From assembly GCF_050948215.1 (NCBI RefSeq), contig NW_027488581.1:124001-188000 (forward strand): a stretch of DNA of 64,000 nt, given 5' to 3'. The notes beneath the pieces are model-generated. The model was given only the letters and a program-made list of their open reading frames with translations, was not told where the DNA came from and ran no database searches. Made by a program: the position numbers and the translations under genes. The DNA comes from Halictus rubicundus. Its lineage: Eukaryota > Arthropoda > Insecta > Hymenoptera > Halictidae. Positions 41,772-54,150 of this stretch are shown piece by piece (position 1 is the first letter of the stretch; every line of letters begins with the position of its first letter).

Positions 41772-41777
41772 AATAAA
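41772..41777 (+). terminator. Canonical polyadenylation signal AATAAA
   Basis: AATAAA lies 137 bp before the 3' junction, in the AT-rich last part of the element. It is the usual hexamer for mRNA 3' processing, but the insert continues well beyond the normal 10-30 nt cleavage distance and carries no A tail. The inserted copy was therefore probably not primed from an RNA end made at this signal. Confidence 0.4.
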
Positions 41778-41914
41778 AAGATATTTTTAGGATGTAAAAA
41801 ACCGGAGAAGAATATAAAAAATAGAAAATTAGCATTATTTAACGGACTAAAGACCTCTTAGTACTTTTGCAATAATAGCCTTATTACATTAGAAAAAACG
41901 CTTTTAAAGTTCAA

Positions 41915-41931
41915 AGGATACGATAGAGGAT
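41915..41931 (+). repeat. Target site duplication, right copy
   Basis: Identical to the 17 bases at 38015-38031. The satellite that follows (GGGATAGGATAG) is what follows the single copy at the uninterrupted paralogous site, 42794-42810. The base before it (A at 41914) differs from the paralogue (T at 42793), placing the 3' end of the insert at 41914. Confidence 0.75.
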
Positions 41932-43400
41932 GGGATAGGATAGAGGATAGGATAGGATAGAGTATAGGATAGGATAGAGGATAGGATACGATAGAGGATG
42001 GGATAGGATAGAGGATAGGATAGGATGGTGGATAGGATTGGATAGAGTATAGGATAGGATAGAGGATAGGATACGATAGAGGATGGGATAGGATAGAGGA
42101 TAGGATAGGATAGAGGATAGGATTGGATAGAGGATAGGATAGGATAGAGGATGGGATAGGATAGGGGATAGGATATGATAGAGGACAGGATAGGATAGAG
42201 GATGGGATACGATAGCGGATAGGATACGATAGAAGATAGGATAGGATAGAGGATAGGATAGGATAGAGGATAGGATAGGATAGAGGATACGATTGGGGAT
42301 TGGGTAGGATAGAATAGAGTATAAGATACGATAGATGATAGGATAGGATAGAGAATAGGATAGGATATATGATATTATAGGATAGAGGTTAGCATATTAT
42401 ACACTATAGGATAGGATAGTATAAAGGATAGGATAGGATAGAGGATGGGATAGGGGATAGAATAGGATAGATGATATTATAGGATAGAAGATAGAATATG
42501 ATAGAGTATTCGATATTATAGAGGATAGGGTAGGATAGAGGATGGGATAGGATAGAGGATAGGATAGGTAATTGGATAGGATAGAGGATAGGATAGAATA
42601 GAGAATAGGATAGGATACATGTTATTATAGGATAGAGGATAGGATAGGATAGAGTATACGATATTATAGTGGATAGGATGGGATAGAGGATAGGATATGA
42701 TTGAGGAATGGATAGGATTGAGGATAGGATTGGATAGAGGATAGGATAGGATAGAGGATAGGATAGGATAGAGTATAGGATAGGATAGAGGATAGGATAC
42801 GATAGAGGATGGGATAGGATAGAGGATAGGATAGGATAGAGTATAGGATAGGATAGAGGATAGGATACGATAGAGGATGGGATAGGATAGAGGATAGGAT
42901 AGGATGGAGGATAGGATTGGATAGAGTATAGGATACGATAGAGGATAGGATACGATAGAGGATGGGATAGGATAGAGGATAGGATAGGATGGAGGATAGG
43001 ATTGGATAGAGTATAGGATACGATAGAGGATAGGATACGATAGAGGATGGGATAGGATAGAGGATAGGATAGGATGGAGGATAGGATTGGATAGAGGATA
43101 GGATACGATAGAGGATAGGATACGATAGAGGATGGGATAGGATAGAGGATAGGATAGGATAGAGGATAGGATAGGATAGAAGATAGGATAGGATAGAGGA
43201 TAGGATAGGATAGAGTATAGGATAGGATAGAGAGTAGCACAGGATAGAGGAATAGGATAGGATAGAGGATAGGATACGATAGAGGATGGGATAGGATAGA
43301 GGATAGGATAGGATAGAGGATAGGATTGGATAGAGGATAGGATAGGATCGAGGATAGGATAAGATGGAGCATAGGATGGGATAGAGGATAGGATAAGACT
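41932..43400. repeat. Diverged satellite right of the retroelement
   Basis: Resumption of the 17-bp satellite after the insert. It shares the AT-rich variants of the left flank (CGATATTATAG, GTAATTGG at 42568, TATTATACACTATAGG at about 42396). Around 41915-42035 it also matches 42794-42914 at an offset of 879 bp, the repeat period of the array here before insertion. No gene is visible. Confidence 0.85.
42284..42810. repeat. Satellite segment duplicated across the retroelement, right copy (uninterrupted)
   Basis: Paralogue of 37505-38031 at offset 4,779 bp, differing by few bases (for example GAGGTT against GAGGAT near 42389, and GAGGAATGG against GAGGAAAGG near 42705). At 42810 it continues directly into GGGATAGGATAG, the sequence found right of the insert at 41932. 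It therefore serves as an internal empty-site reference for the retroelement insertion. Confidence 0.85.
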
Positions 43401-46400
43401 GAGGATAGGAGAGGATAGAGGATAGGATCGGATAGAGGATAGGATTAGATAGAGGATAGGATAGGATAGAGTATAGGATAGGATAGAGGGTAGCACAGGA
43501 TAGAGGAATAGGATAGGATAGAGGATAGGATACGATAGAGGATGGGATAGGATAGAGGATAGGATAGGATAGAGGATATAATGGGATAGAGGAGAGGATA
43601 GGATAGATGGTAGGATAGGATAGAGGACAGGATACGATAGAGGATAGAATAGGATAGATGATGGGATAGGATAAACGATAGGATACGATAGAGGATAGGA
43701 TTGGATAGAGGATAGGATACGATAGAGGATAGGATACGATAGAGGATAGGATTGGATAGAGGATAGGATAGGATCGAGGATAGGATACGATAGCGGATAG
43801 GATGGGATAGAGGATAGGATAGGATAGATGGTAGGTTACGATAGAGGATAGGATACGATAGTGGAGAGTATAGAGGACAGGAAAGGTTAGACGATAGGAT
43901 AGGATACAGGCTAGAATAGGATAGAGGATAGGATTGGACAGCGGATAGGATAGGATAGCGGATAGGATAGGATAGAGCATAGGATGGGATAGAGGTTAGG
44001 ATAGGGTAGATGGTAGGATAGGATAGAGGATAGGATTGATAGAGGATAGGATAGGATCGAGGATAGGATAAGATGGAGGATAGGATGGGATAGAGGATAG
44101 GATAAGACTGAGGATAGGAGAGGATAGAGGATAGGATCGGATAGAGGATAGGATTAGATAGAGGATAGGATAGGATAAAGGATAGGATAGGATAGAGGAT
44201 AGGATTGGATAGAGGATAGGATAGGATCGAGGATAGGATAGGATAGAGGATAGGATAGGATAGAGGATAGGATAGGATGGAGGATAGGATGGGATAGAGG
44301 ATATGATAAGATAGAAGATAGGATAGGATAGAGGATAGGATAGGATAGAGTATAGGATAGGATAGAGGATAGGATAGGATAGAGGGTAGCATAGGACAGA
44401 GGAATAGGATAGGATAGAGGAAAGGATTAGATAGAGGATAGGATAGGATAGAGGATAGGATAGGATAGAGGATAGGATTGGATAGAGGATAGGATAGGAT
44501 CGAGGATAGGATAGGATAGAGCATAGGATGGGATAGAGGATAGGATAGGATAGATGGTAGGATACGATAGAGGACAGGATACGATAGAGGATAGAATAGG
44601 ATGGAGGATAGGATTAGATAGAGGATAGGCTATCATAGAAGATAGCTTTCGATAGAGGGTAGAATAGAATAGAGGATAGGATTGGATAGAGGATAGGCGA
44701 GGATGGAGGATAGGATGGGATAGAGGATAGGATAGGATGGAGGATAGGATAGGATTGAGGATAGGATGGTATAGAGGATAGGATGAGATACAGGATAGGT
44801 TAGGATAGAGGGTATGATAAGATGGAGGATAGGATGGGATAGAGGATAGGATAAGACTGAGGATAGGATAGGATAGAGGATAGGATAGGATAGAGGAAAG
44901 GATTAGATAGAGGATAGGATAGGATAGAGGATAGGATAGGATAGAGGACAGGATTGGATAGAGGATAGGATAGTATCGAGGATAGGATAGGATAGAGCAT
45001 AGGATGGGATAGAGGATAGGATAGGATAGATGGTAGGGTAGGATAGAGGACAGGATACGATAGAGGATAGGATTGGATAGAGGATAGGATATCATAGAAG
45101 ATAGGTTTCGATAGATGGTAGAATAGAATAGAGGATAGGATTGGATAGAGGATAGGTGAGGATAGAGGATAGGATAGGATGGAGGATAGGATGGGATAGA
45201 GGATATGATAAGATAGAAGATAGGATACGATAGAGGATAGGATAGGATAGAGGATAGGATAGGATAGAGGATCCGATATGATAAATGATAGGATAGGATA
45301 GAGGATGGGATCGGATAGAGGATAGGATTGGATAGAGGATAGGATTGGATAGAGGATAGGATAGGATAGAGCTTAGGATGGGATAGAGGATAGGATAGGA
45401 TAGATGGTAGGATAGGATAGAGGACAGGATACGATAGAGGATAGAATAGGATAGATGATGGGATAGGATAAACGATAGGATACGATAGAGGATAGGATTG
45501 GATAGAGGATAGGATACGATAGAGGATAGGATACGATAGAGGATAGGATTGGATAGAGGATAGGATAGGATCGAGGATAGGATAGGATAGAGCATAGGAT
45601 GGGATAAAGGTTAGGATAGGATAGATGGTAGGATAGGATAGAGGACAGGATACGATAGAGGCTAGAATAGGATAGAGGATAGGATAGGATAAAGGATAGG
45701 ATACAATAGAGGATAGGATTGGATAGAGGATAGGATACGATAGAGGATAGGATAGGATGGAGGATAGTATTGGATAGAGGATAGGATAAGATAGAGGGTA
45801 GGAAAGGACAGTGGATAGGATGTGATAGAAGATAGGACAGATGGTAGGATAGATGGTAGGATACGGTAGAGGATAGGTTAGGATAGAGGATAGTATAGGA
45901 TAGAGGATAGGATAGGATGGAGGATAGGATGGGATAGAGGATATGATAAGATAGAGGATAGGATACGATAGAGGATAGGATAGGATAGAGGATAGTATAG
46001 GATAGAGGATACGATAGGATGGAGGATAGGATGGGATAGAGGATATGATAAGATAGAAGATAGGATAGGATAGAGGACAGGATAGGATAGAGTATAGGAT
46101 AGGATAGAGGATAGGATAGGATAGAGGGTAGCATAGGACAGAGGAATAGGATAGGATAGAGGATAGGATACGATAGAGGATAGGATTGGATAGAGGATAG
46201 GATAGGATCGAGGATAGGATAAGATGGAGGACAGGATGGGATAGAGGATAGGATAAGACTGAGCATAGGAGAGGATAGAGGATAGGATCGGATAGAGGAT
46301 AGGATTAGATAGATAATAGGATAGGATAAAGGATAGGATCGGATAGAGTATAGGATTGGATAGAGGATAGGATAGGATCGAGGATAGGATAGGATAGAGG

Positions 46401-49400
46401 ATAGGACTGGATAGAGGATAGGAAAGGACAGTGGATAGGATGTGATAGAGGATAGCATAGGATAGAGGATGGGATACGATAGCGGATAGGATGGGATAGA
46501 GGATAGGATAGGATAGAGGATAGGATAGGATGGAGGATAGGATGGGATAGAGGATATGATAAGATAGAAGATAGGATAGGATAGAGGATAGGATAGGATA
46601 GAGGATAGGATAGGATAGAGGATAGGATAGGATAGAGGATAGGATAGGATAGAGGATAGGATAGGATAGAGGATACGATTGGGGATTGGGTAGGATAGAG
46701 GATAGGATAGAATAGAGGATAGGATACGATAGATGATAGAATAGGATAGAGGATAGGATAGGATAAAGGATAGGATACGATAGAGGATAGGATTGGATAG
46801 AGGATAGGATTGGATAGAGGATAGGATATCATAGAGGATAGGTTTCGATAGAGGGTAGAATAGGATAGAGGATAGGATTGGATAGAGGGTAGGTGAGGAT
46901 GGAGGATAGGATGGGATAGAGGATAGGATAAGATGGAGGACAGGATGGGATAGAGGATAGGATAAGATAGAGGATAGGAAAGGATAGAGGATAGGATAGG
47001 ATAGAGGATAGGATAGGATGGATGATATAATAGGATTGAGGATAGGATAGGATGGGGGATAGGATACGATAGAGGATAGGATAGGATAGAGGATAGGATA
47101 GGATCGAGGATAGGATGGTATAGAGGATAGGATGAGATACAGGATAGGATAGGATAGAGGGTAGGATAAGATGGAGGATAGGATGGGATAGAGGATAGGA
47201 TTGGATAGAGGATAGGATACGATAGAGGATAGGATAGGATGGAGGATAGTATTGGATAGAGGATAGGAAAGAACAGTGGATAGGATGTGATAGAGGATAG
47301 CATAGGATAGAGGATGGGATACGATAGCGGATAGGATGGGATAGAGGATAGGATAGGATAGAGGATAGGATAGGATGGAGGTTAGGATGGGATAGAGGAT
47401 CGGATAGGATAAATGATAGGATAGGATAGAGGATAGGATAGGATAGCGGATAGGATAGGATAGAGGATAGGATAGGATAGAGGATAGGATAGGATAGAGT
47501 ATAGGATAGGATAGAGGGTAGCACAGGATAGAGGAATAGGATAGGATAGAGGATAGGATACGATAGAGGATGGGATAGGATAGAGGATAGGATAGGATAG
47601 AGGATAGGATTGGATAGAGGATAGGATAGGATCGAGGATAGGATAGGATAGAGCATAGGATGGGATAGAGGTTAGGATAGGATAGATGGTAGGATAGGAT
47701 AGAGGACAGGATACGATAGAGGATAGAATAGGATAAAGGATAGGATACAATAGAGGATAGGATTGGAAAGAGGATAGGATACGATAGAGGATAGGATAGG
47801 ATGGTGGCTAGTATTGGATAGACGATAGGATTAGATAGAGGGTAGGAAAGGACAGTGGATAGGATGTGATAGAAGCTAGGACAGATGGTAGGATAGAGGA
47901 TAGGATTCGATAGAGGATAGGATAGGATAGAGGATACGATAGGATAGAGGATAGGATTGGATAGAGGATAGGATAGGATCGAGGATAGGATAGGATAGAG
48001 CATAGGATGGGATAGAGGTTAGGATAGGATAAAGGATAGGATACAATAGAGGATAGGATTGGATAGAGGATAGGATACGATAGAGGATAGGATAGGATGG
48101 AGGCTAGTATTGGATAGAGGATAGGATAAGATAGAGGGTAGTAAAGGACAGTGGATAGGATGTGATAGAAGCTAGGACAGATGGTAGGATAGATGGTAGG
48201 ATACGGTAGAGGATAGGTTAGGATAGAGGATAGCATAGGATAGAGGATGGGATACGATAGCGGATGGGATGGGATAGAGGATAGGATAGGATAGATGGTA
48301 GGTTACGATAGAGGATAGGATACGATAGAGGAGAGTATAGAGGATAGGAAAGGTTAGACGATAGGATAGGATAGAGGCTAGAATAGGATAGAGGATAGGA
48401 TTGGACAGCGGATAGGATAGGATAGAGGATAGGATACGATAGAGGATAGGATAGGATAGAGGACAGGATAGGATAGAGTATAGGATAGGATAGAGGATAG
48501 GATAGGATAGAGGGTAGCATAGGACAGAGGAATAGGATAGGATAGAGGATAGGATGGAATAGAGGATAGGATGGAATAGAGGATAGGATGAGATAGAGGA
48601 TAGGATAGGATAGAGGATAGGATAGGATAGAGGGTAGGATAAGATGGAGGATAGGATGGGATAGAGGATAGGATAAGACTGAGGATAGGATAGGATCGAG
48701 GATAGGATAGGATAGAGGATAGGATAGGATAGAGGACAGGATTGGATAGAGGATAGGATAGTATCGAGGATAGGATAGGATAGAGCATAGGATGGGATAG
48801 AGGATAGGATAGGATAGATGGTAGGGTAGGATAGAGGACAGGGTACGATAGAGGATAGAATAGGATAGAGGATATGATAGGATAGAGGATAGGAAAGTAT
48901 AGAGGATAGGATAGGATTGAGGATAGGACAGGATAGGGGATAGGATACGATAGAGGATAGGATAGGATAGAGGATAGGATAGGATCGAGGATAGGATGGA
49001 ATAGAGGATAGGATACGATAGAGGATAGGATAGGATGGAGGATAGTATTGGATAGAGGATAGGAAAGAACAGTGGATAGGATGTGATAGAGGATAGCATA
49101 GGATAGAGGATGGGATACGATAGCGGATAGGATGGGATAGAGGATAGGATAGGATAGAGGATAGGATAGGATGGAGGTTAGGATGGGATAGAGGATCGGA
49201 TAGGATAAATGATAGGATAGGATAGAGGATAGGATAGGATAGCGGATAGGATAGGATAGAGGATAGGATAGGATAGAGGATAGGATAGGATAGAGTATAG
49301 GATAGGATAGAGGGTAGCACAGGATAGAGGAATAGGATAGGATAGAGGATAGGATACGATAGAGGATGGGATAGGATAGAGGATAGGATAGGATAGAGGA

Positions 49401-52400
49401 TAGGATTGGATAGAGGATAGGATAGGATCGAGGATAGGATAGGATAGAGCATAGGATGGGATAGAGGTTAGGATAGGATAGATGGTAGGATAGGATAGAG
49501 GACAGGATACGATAGAGGATAGAATAGGATAAAGGATAGGATACAATAGAGGATAGGATTGGATAGAGGATAGGATACGATAGAGGATAGGATAGGATGG
49601 AGGCTAGTATTGGATAGAGGATAGGATTAGATAGAGGGTAGGAAAGGACAGTGGATAGGATGTGATAGAAGCTAGGACAGATGGTAGGATAGAGGATAGG
49701 ATTCGATAGAGGATAGGATAGGATAGAGGATAGGATTGGATAGAGGATAGGATAGGATCGAGGATAGGATAGGATAGAGCATAGGATGGGATAGAGGTTA
49801 GGATAGGATAGATGGTAGGATAGGATAGAGGACAGGATACGATAGAGGATAGAATAGGATAGAGGATAGGATAGGATAAAGGATAGGATACAATAGAGGA
49901 TAGGATTGGATAGAGGATAGGATACGATACAGGATAGGATAGGATGGAGGCTAGTATTGGATAGAGGATAGGATAAGATAGAGGGTAGGAAAGGACAGTG
50001 GATAGGATGTGATAGAAGCTAGGACAGATGGTAGGATAGATGGTAGGATACGGTAGAGGATAGGTTAGGATAGAGGATAGCATAGGATAGAGGATGGGAT
50101 ACGATAGCGGATGGGATGGGATAGAGGATAGGATAGGATAGATGGTAGGTTACGATAGAGGATAGGATACGATAGAGGAGAGTATAGAGGATAGGAAAGG
50201 TTAGACGATAGGATAGGATAGAGGCTAGAATAGGATAGAGGATAGGATTGGACAGCGGATAGGATAGGATAGAGGATAGGATACGATAGAGGATAGGATA
50301 GGATAGAGGATAGTATAGGATAGAGGATACGATAGGATGGAGGATAGGATGGGATAGAGGATATGATAAGATAGAAGATAGGATAGGATAGAGGACAGGA
50401 TAGGATAGAGTATAGGATAGGATAGAGGATAGGATAGGATAGAGGGTAGCATAGGACAGAGGAATAGGATAGGATAGAGGATAGGATGGAATAGAGGATA
50501 GGATGGAATAGAGGATAGGATGAGATAGAGGATAGGATAGGATAGAGGATAGGATAGGATAGAGGGTAGGATAAGATGGAGGATAGGATGGGATAGAGGA
50601 TAGGATAAGACTGAGGATAGGATAGTATCGAGGATAGGATAGGATAGAGCATAGGATGGGATAGAGGATAGGATAGGATAGATGGTAGGGTAGGATAGAG
50701 GACAGGGTACGATAGAGGATAGAATAGGATAGAGGATATGATAGGATAGAGGATAGGAAAGTATAGATAATAGGATAGGATTGAGGATAGGACAGGATAG
50801 GGGATAGGATACGATAGAGGATAGGATAGGATAGAGGATAGGATAGGATCGAGGATAGGATGGAATAGAGGATAGGATACGATAGAGGATAGGATAGGAT
50901 GGAGGATAGTATTGGATAGAGGATAGGAAAGAACAGTGGATAGGATGTGATAGAGGATAGCATAGGATAGAGGATGGGATACGATAGCGGATAGGATGGG
51001 ATAGAGGATAGGATAGGATAGAGGATAGGATAGGATGGAGGTTAGGATGGGATAGAGGATCGGATAGGATAAATGATAGGATAGGATAGAGGATAGGATA
51101 GGATAGCGGATAGGATAGGATAGAGGATAGGATAGGATAGAGGATAGGATAGGATAGAGTATAGGATAGGATAGAGGGTAGCACAGGATAGAGGAATAGG
51201 ATAGGATAGAGGATAGGATACGATAGAGGATGGGATAGGATAGAGGATAGGATAGGATAGAGGATAGGATTGGATAGAGGATAGGATAGGATCGAGGATA
51301 GGATAGGATAGAGCATAGGATGGGATAGAGGTTAGGATAGGATAGATGGTAGGATAGGATAGAGGACAGGATACGATAGAGGATAGAATAGGATAAAGGA
51401 TAGGATACAATAGAGGATAGGATTGGATAGAGGATAGGATACGATAGAGGATAGGATAGGATGGAGGCTAGTATTGGATAGAGGATAGGATTAGATAGAG
51501 GGTAGGAAAGGACAGTGGATAGGATGTGATAGAAGCTAGGACAGATGGTAGGATAGATGGTAGGATACGGTAGAGGATAGGTTAGGATAGAGGATAGCAT
51601 AGGATAGAGGATGGGATACGATAGCGGATGGGATGGGATAGAGGATAGGATAGGATAGATGGTAGGTTACGATAGAGGATAGGATACGATAGAGGAGAGT
51701 ATAGAGGATAGGAAAGGTTAGACGATAGGATAGGATAGAGGCTAGAATAGGATAGAGGATAGGATTGGACAGCGGATAGGATAGGATAGAGGATAGGATA
51801 GGATAGAGGATAGGATAGGATAGAGTATAGGATAGGATAGAGGGTAGCACAGGATAGAGGAATAGGATAGGATAGAGGATAGGATACGATAGAGGATGGG
51901 ATAGGATAGAGGATAGGATAGGATAGAGGATAGGATTGGATAGAGGATAGGATAGGATCGAGGATAGGATAGGATAGAGCATAGGATGGGATAGAGGTTA
52001 GGATAGGATAGATGGTAGGATAGGATAGAGGACAGGATACGATAGAGGATAGAATAGGATAAAGGATAGGATACAATAGAGGATAGGATAGGATAGAGGA
52101 TAGGATACGATAGAGGATAGGATAGGATGGAGGCTAGTATTGGATAGAGGATAGGATTAGATAGAGGGTAGGAAAGGACAGTGGATAGGATGTGATAGAA
52201 GCTAGGACAGATGGTAGGATAGAGGATAGGATTCGATAGAGGATAGGATAGGATAGAGGATACGATAGGATAGAGGATAGGATTGGATAGAGGATAGGAT
52301 AGGATCGAGGATAGGATAGGATAGAGCATAGGATGGGATAGAGGTTAGGATAGGATAAAGGATAGGATACAATAGAGGATAGGATTGGATAGAGGATAGG

Positions 52401-54150
52401 ATACGATAGAGGATAGGATAGGATGGAGGCTAGTATTGGATAGAGGATAGGATAAGATAGAGGGTAGGAAAGGACAGTGGATAGGATGTGATAGAAGCTA
52501 GGACAGATGGTAGGATAGATGGTAGGATACGGTAGAGGATAGGTTAGGATAGAGGATAGCATAGGATAGAGGATGGGATACGATAGCGGATGGGATGGGA
52601 TAGAGGATAGGATAGGATAGATGGTAGGTTACGATAGAGGATAGGATACGATAGAGGAGAGTATAGAGGATAGGAAAGGTTAGACGATAGGATAGGATAG
52701 AGGCTAGAATAGGATAGAGGATAGGATTGGACAGCGGATAGGATAGGATAGAGGATAGGATACGATAGAGGATAGGATAGGATAGAGGACAGGATAGGAT
52801 AGAGTATAGGATAGGATAGAGGATAGGATAGGATAGAGGGTAGCATAGGACAGAGGAATAGGATAGGATAGAGGATAGGATGGAATAGAGGATAGGATGG
52901 AATAGAGGATAGGATGAGATAGAGGATAGGATAGGATAGAGGATAGGATAGGATAGAGGGTAGGATAAGATGGAGGATAGGATGGGATAGAGGATAGGAT
53001 AAGACTGAGGATAGGATAGGATCGAGGATAGGATAGGATAGAGGATAGGATAGGATAGAGGACAGGATTGGATAGAGGATAGGATAGTATCGAGGATAGG
53101 ATAGGATAGAGCATAGGATGGGATAGAGGATAGGATAGGATAGATGGTAGGGTAGGATAGAGGACAGGGTACGATAGAGGATAGAATAGGATAGAGGATA
53201 TGATAGGATAGAGGATAGGAAAGTATAGAGGATAGGATAGGATTGAGGATAGGACAGGATAGGGGATAGGATACGATAGAGGATAGGATAGGATAGAGGA
53301 TAGGATAGGATCGAGGATAGGATGGAATAGAGGATAGGATACGATAGAGGATAGGATAGGATGGAGGATAGTATTGGATAGAGGATAGGAAAGAACAGTG
53401 GATAGGATGTGATAGAGGATAGCATAGGATAGAGGATGGGATACGATAGCGGATAGGATGGGATAGAGGATAGGATAGGATAGAGGATAGGATAGGATGG
53501 AGGTTAGGATGGGATAGAGGATCGGATAGGATAAATGATAGGATAGGATAGAGGATAGGATAGGATAGCGGATAGGATAGGATAGAGGATAGGATAGGAT
53601 AGAGGATAGGATAGGATAGAGTATAGGATAGGATAGAGGGTAGCACAGGATAGAGGAATAGGATAGGATAGAGGATAGGATACGATAGAGGATGGGATAG
53701 GATAGAGGATAGGATAGGATAGAGGATAGGATTGGATAGAGGATAGGATAGGATCGAGGATAGGATAGGATAGAGCATAGGATGGGATAGAGGTTAGGAT
53801 AGGATAGATGGTAGGATAGGATAGAGGACAGGATACGATAGAGGATAGAATAGGATAAAGGATAGGATACAATAGAGGATAGGATTGGATAGAGGATAGG
53901 ATACGATAGAGGATAGGATAGGATGGAGGCTAGTATTGGATAGAGGATAGGATTAGATAGAGGGTAGGAAAGGACAGTGGATAGGATGTGATAGAAGCTA
54001 GGACAGATGGTAGGATAGAGGATAGGATTCGATAGAGGATAGGATAGGATAGAGGATACGATAGGATAGAGGATAGGATTGGATAGAGGATAGGATAGGA
54101 TCGAGGATAGGATAGGATAGAGCATAGGATGGGATAGAGGTTAGGATAGG
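43401..54150. repeat. 17-bp GGATA satellite, right block, proximal part
   Basis: Satellite with a different higher-order family from the left arm. Landmarks include GAAGCTAGGACAGATGG, GGACAGGGTACGATAG and GATAGTATCGAGG. Composite units recur at 1.8-2.5 kb; for example the stretch beginning GGTTAGGATGGGATAG then GATCGGATAGG appears near 47382, 49178, 51042, 53504, 55453 and 60179. These are nested in 4-kb units. No gene is visible, and the minus-strand open frames are satellite artefacts. Confidence 0.85.

Larger units (their letters stand above)
38032..41914 (+). mobile_element. 5'-truncated R1-clade-like non-LTR retrotransposon
   Basis: A 3,883-bp non-satellite insert within the array, read on the + strand. 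It holds the C-terminal end of an apurinic-type endonuclease, a full reverse transcriptase domain and the C-terminal domain typical of R1-related elements, then a 977-bp 3' region. There are no terminal repeats, and a 17-bp target duplication flanks it, which is the architecture of target-primed reverse transcription. The 5' end is truncated: the first ORF and most of the endonuclease are missing. The frame has no internal stop or frameshift, so the copy may be young. The 3' junction lacks a poly(A) tail. Clade assignment rests on recognised motifs, not on a tree; Waldo-, TRAS- or SART-like membership within the R1 group cannot be decided by eye. Confidence 0.88.
40938..41914 (+). other. 3' region of the retrotransposon
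   Basis: A 977-bp stretch after the ORF2 stop. It contains about 80 bp of AT-rich sequence, a splice-acceptor-like tract, a GC-rich open segment (41044-41337), a section with an iterated ATAAGGTAG motif and a 14-bp palindrome, and a final AT-rich 300 bp with AATAAA at 41772. It ends CTTTTAAAGTTCAA against the satellite, with no A tail. Because one target duplication encloses the whole 38032-41914 insert, this region arrived in the same event as the reverse transcriptase. It could be native 3' UTR, or a short native UTR plus sequence carried along from a previous location. Confidence 0.75.

Noticed and set aside
38032..41914. LTR retrotransposon or endogenous retrovirus.
   Set aside because: There are no terminal repeats, protease, RNase H-integrase order or envelope; the APE-type endonuclease precedes the reverse transcriptase, as in non-LTR elements.
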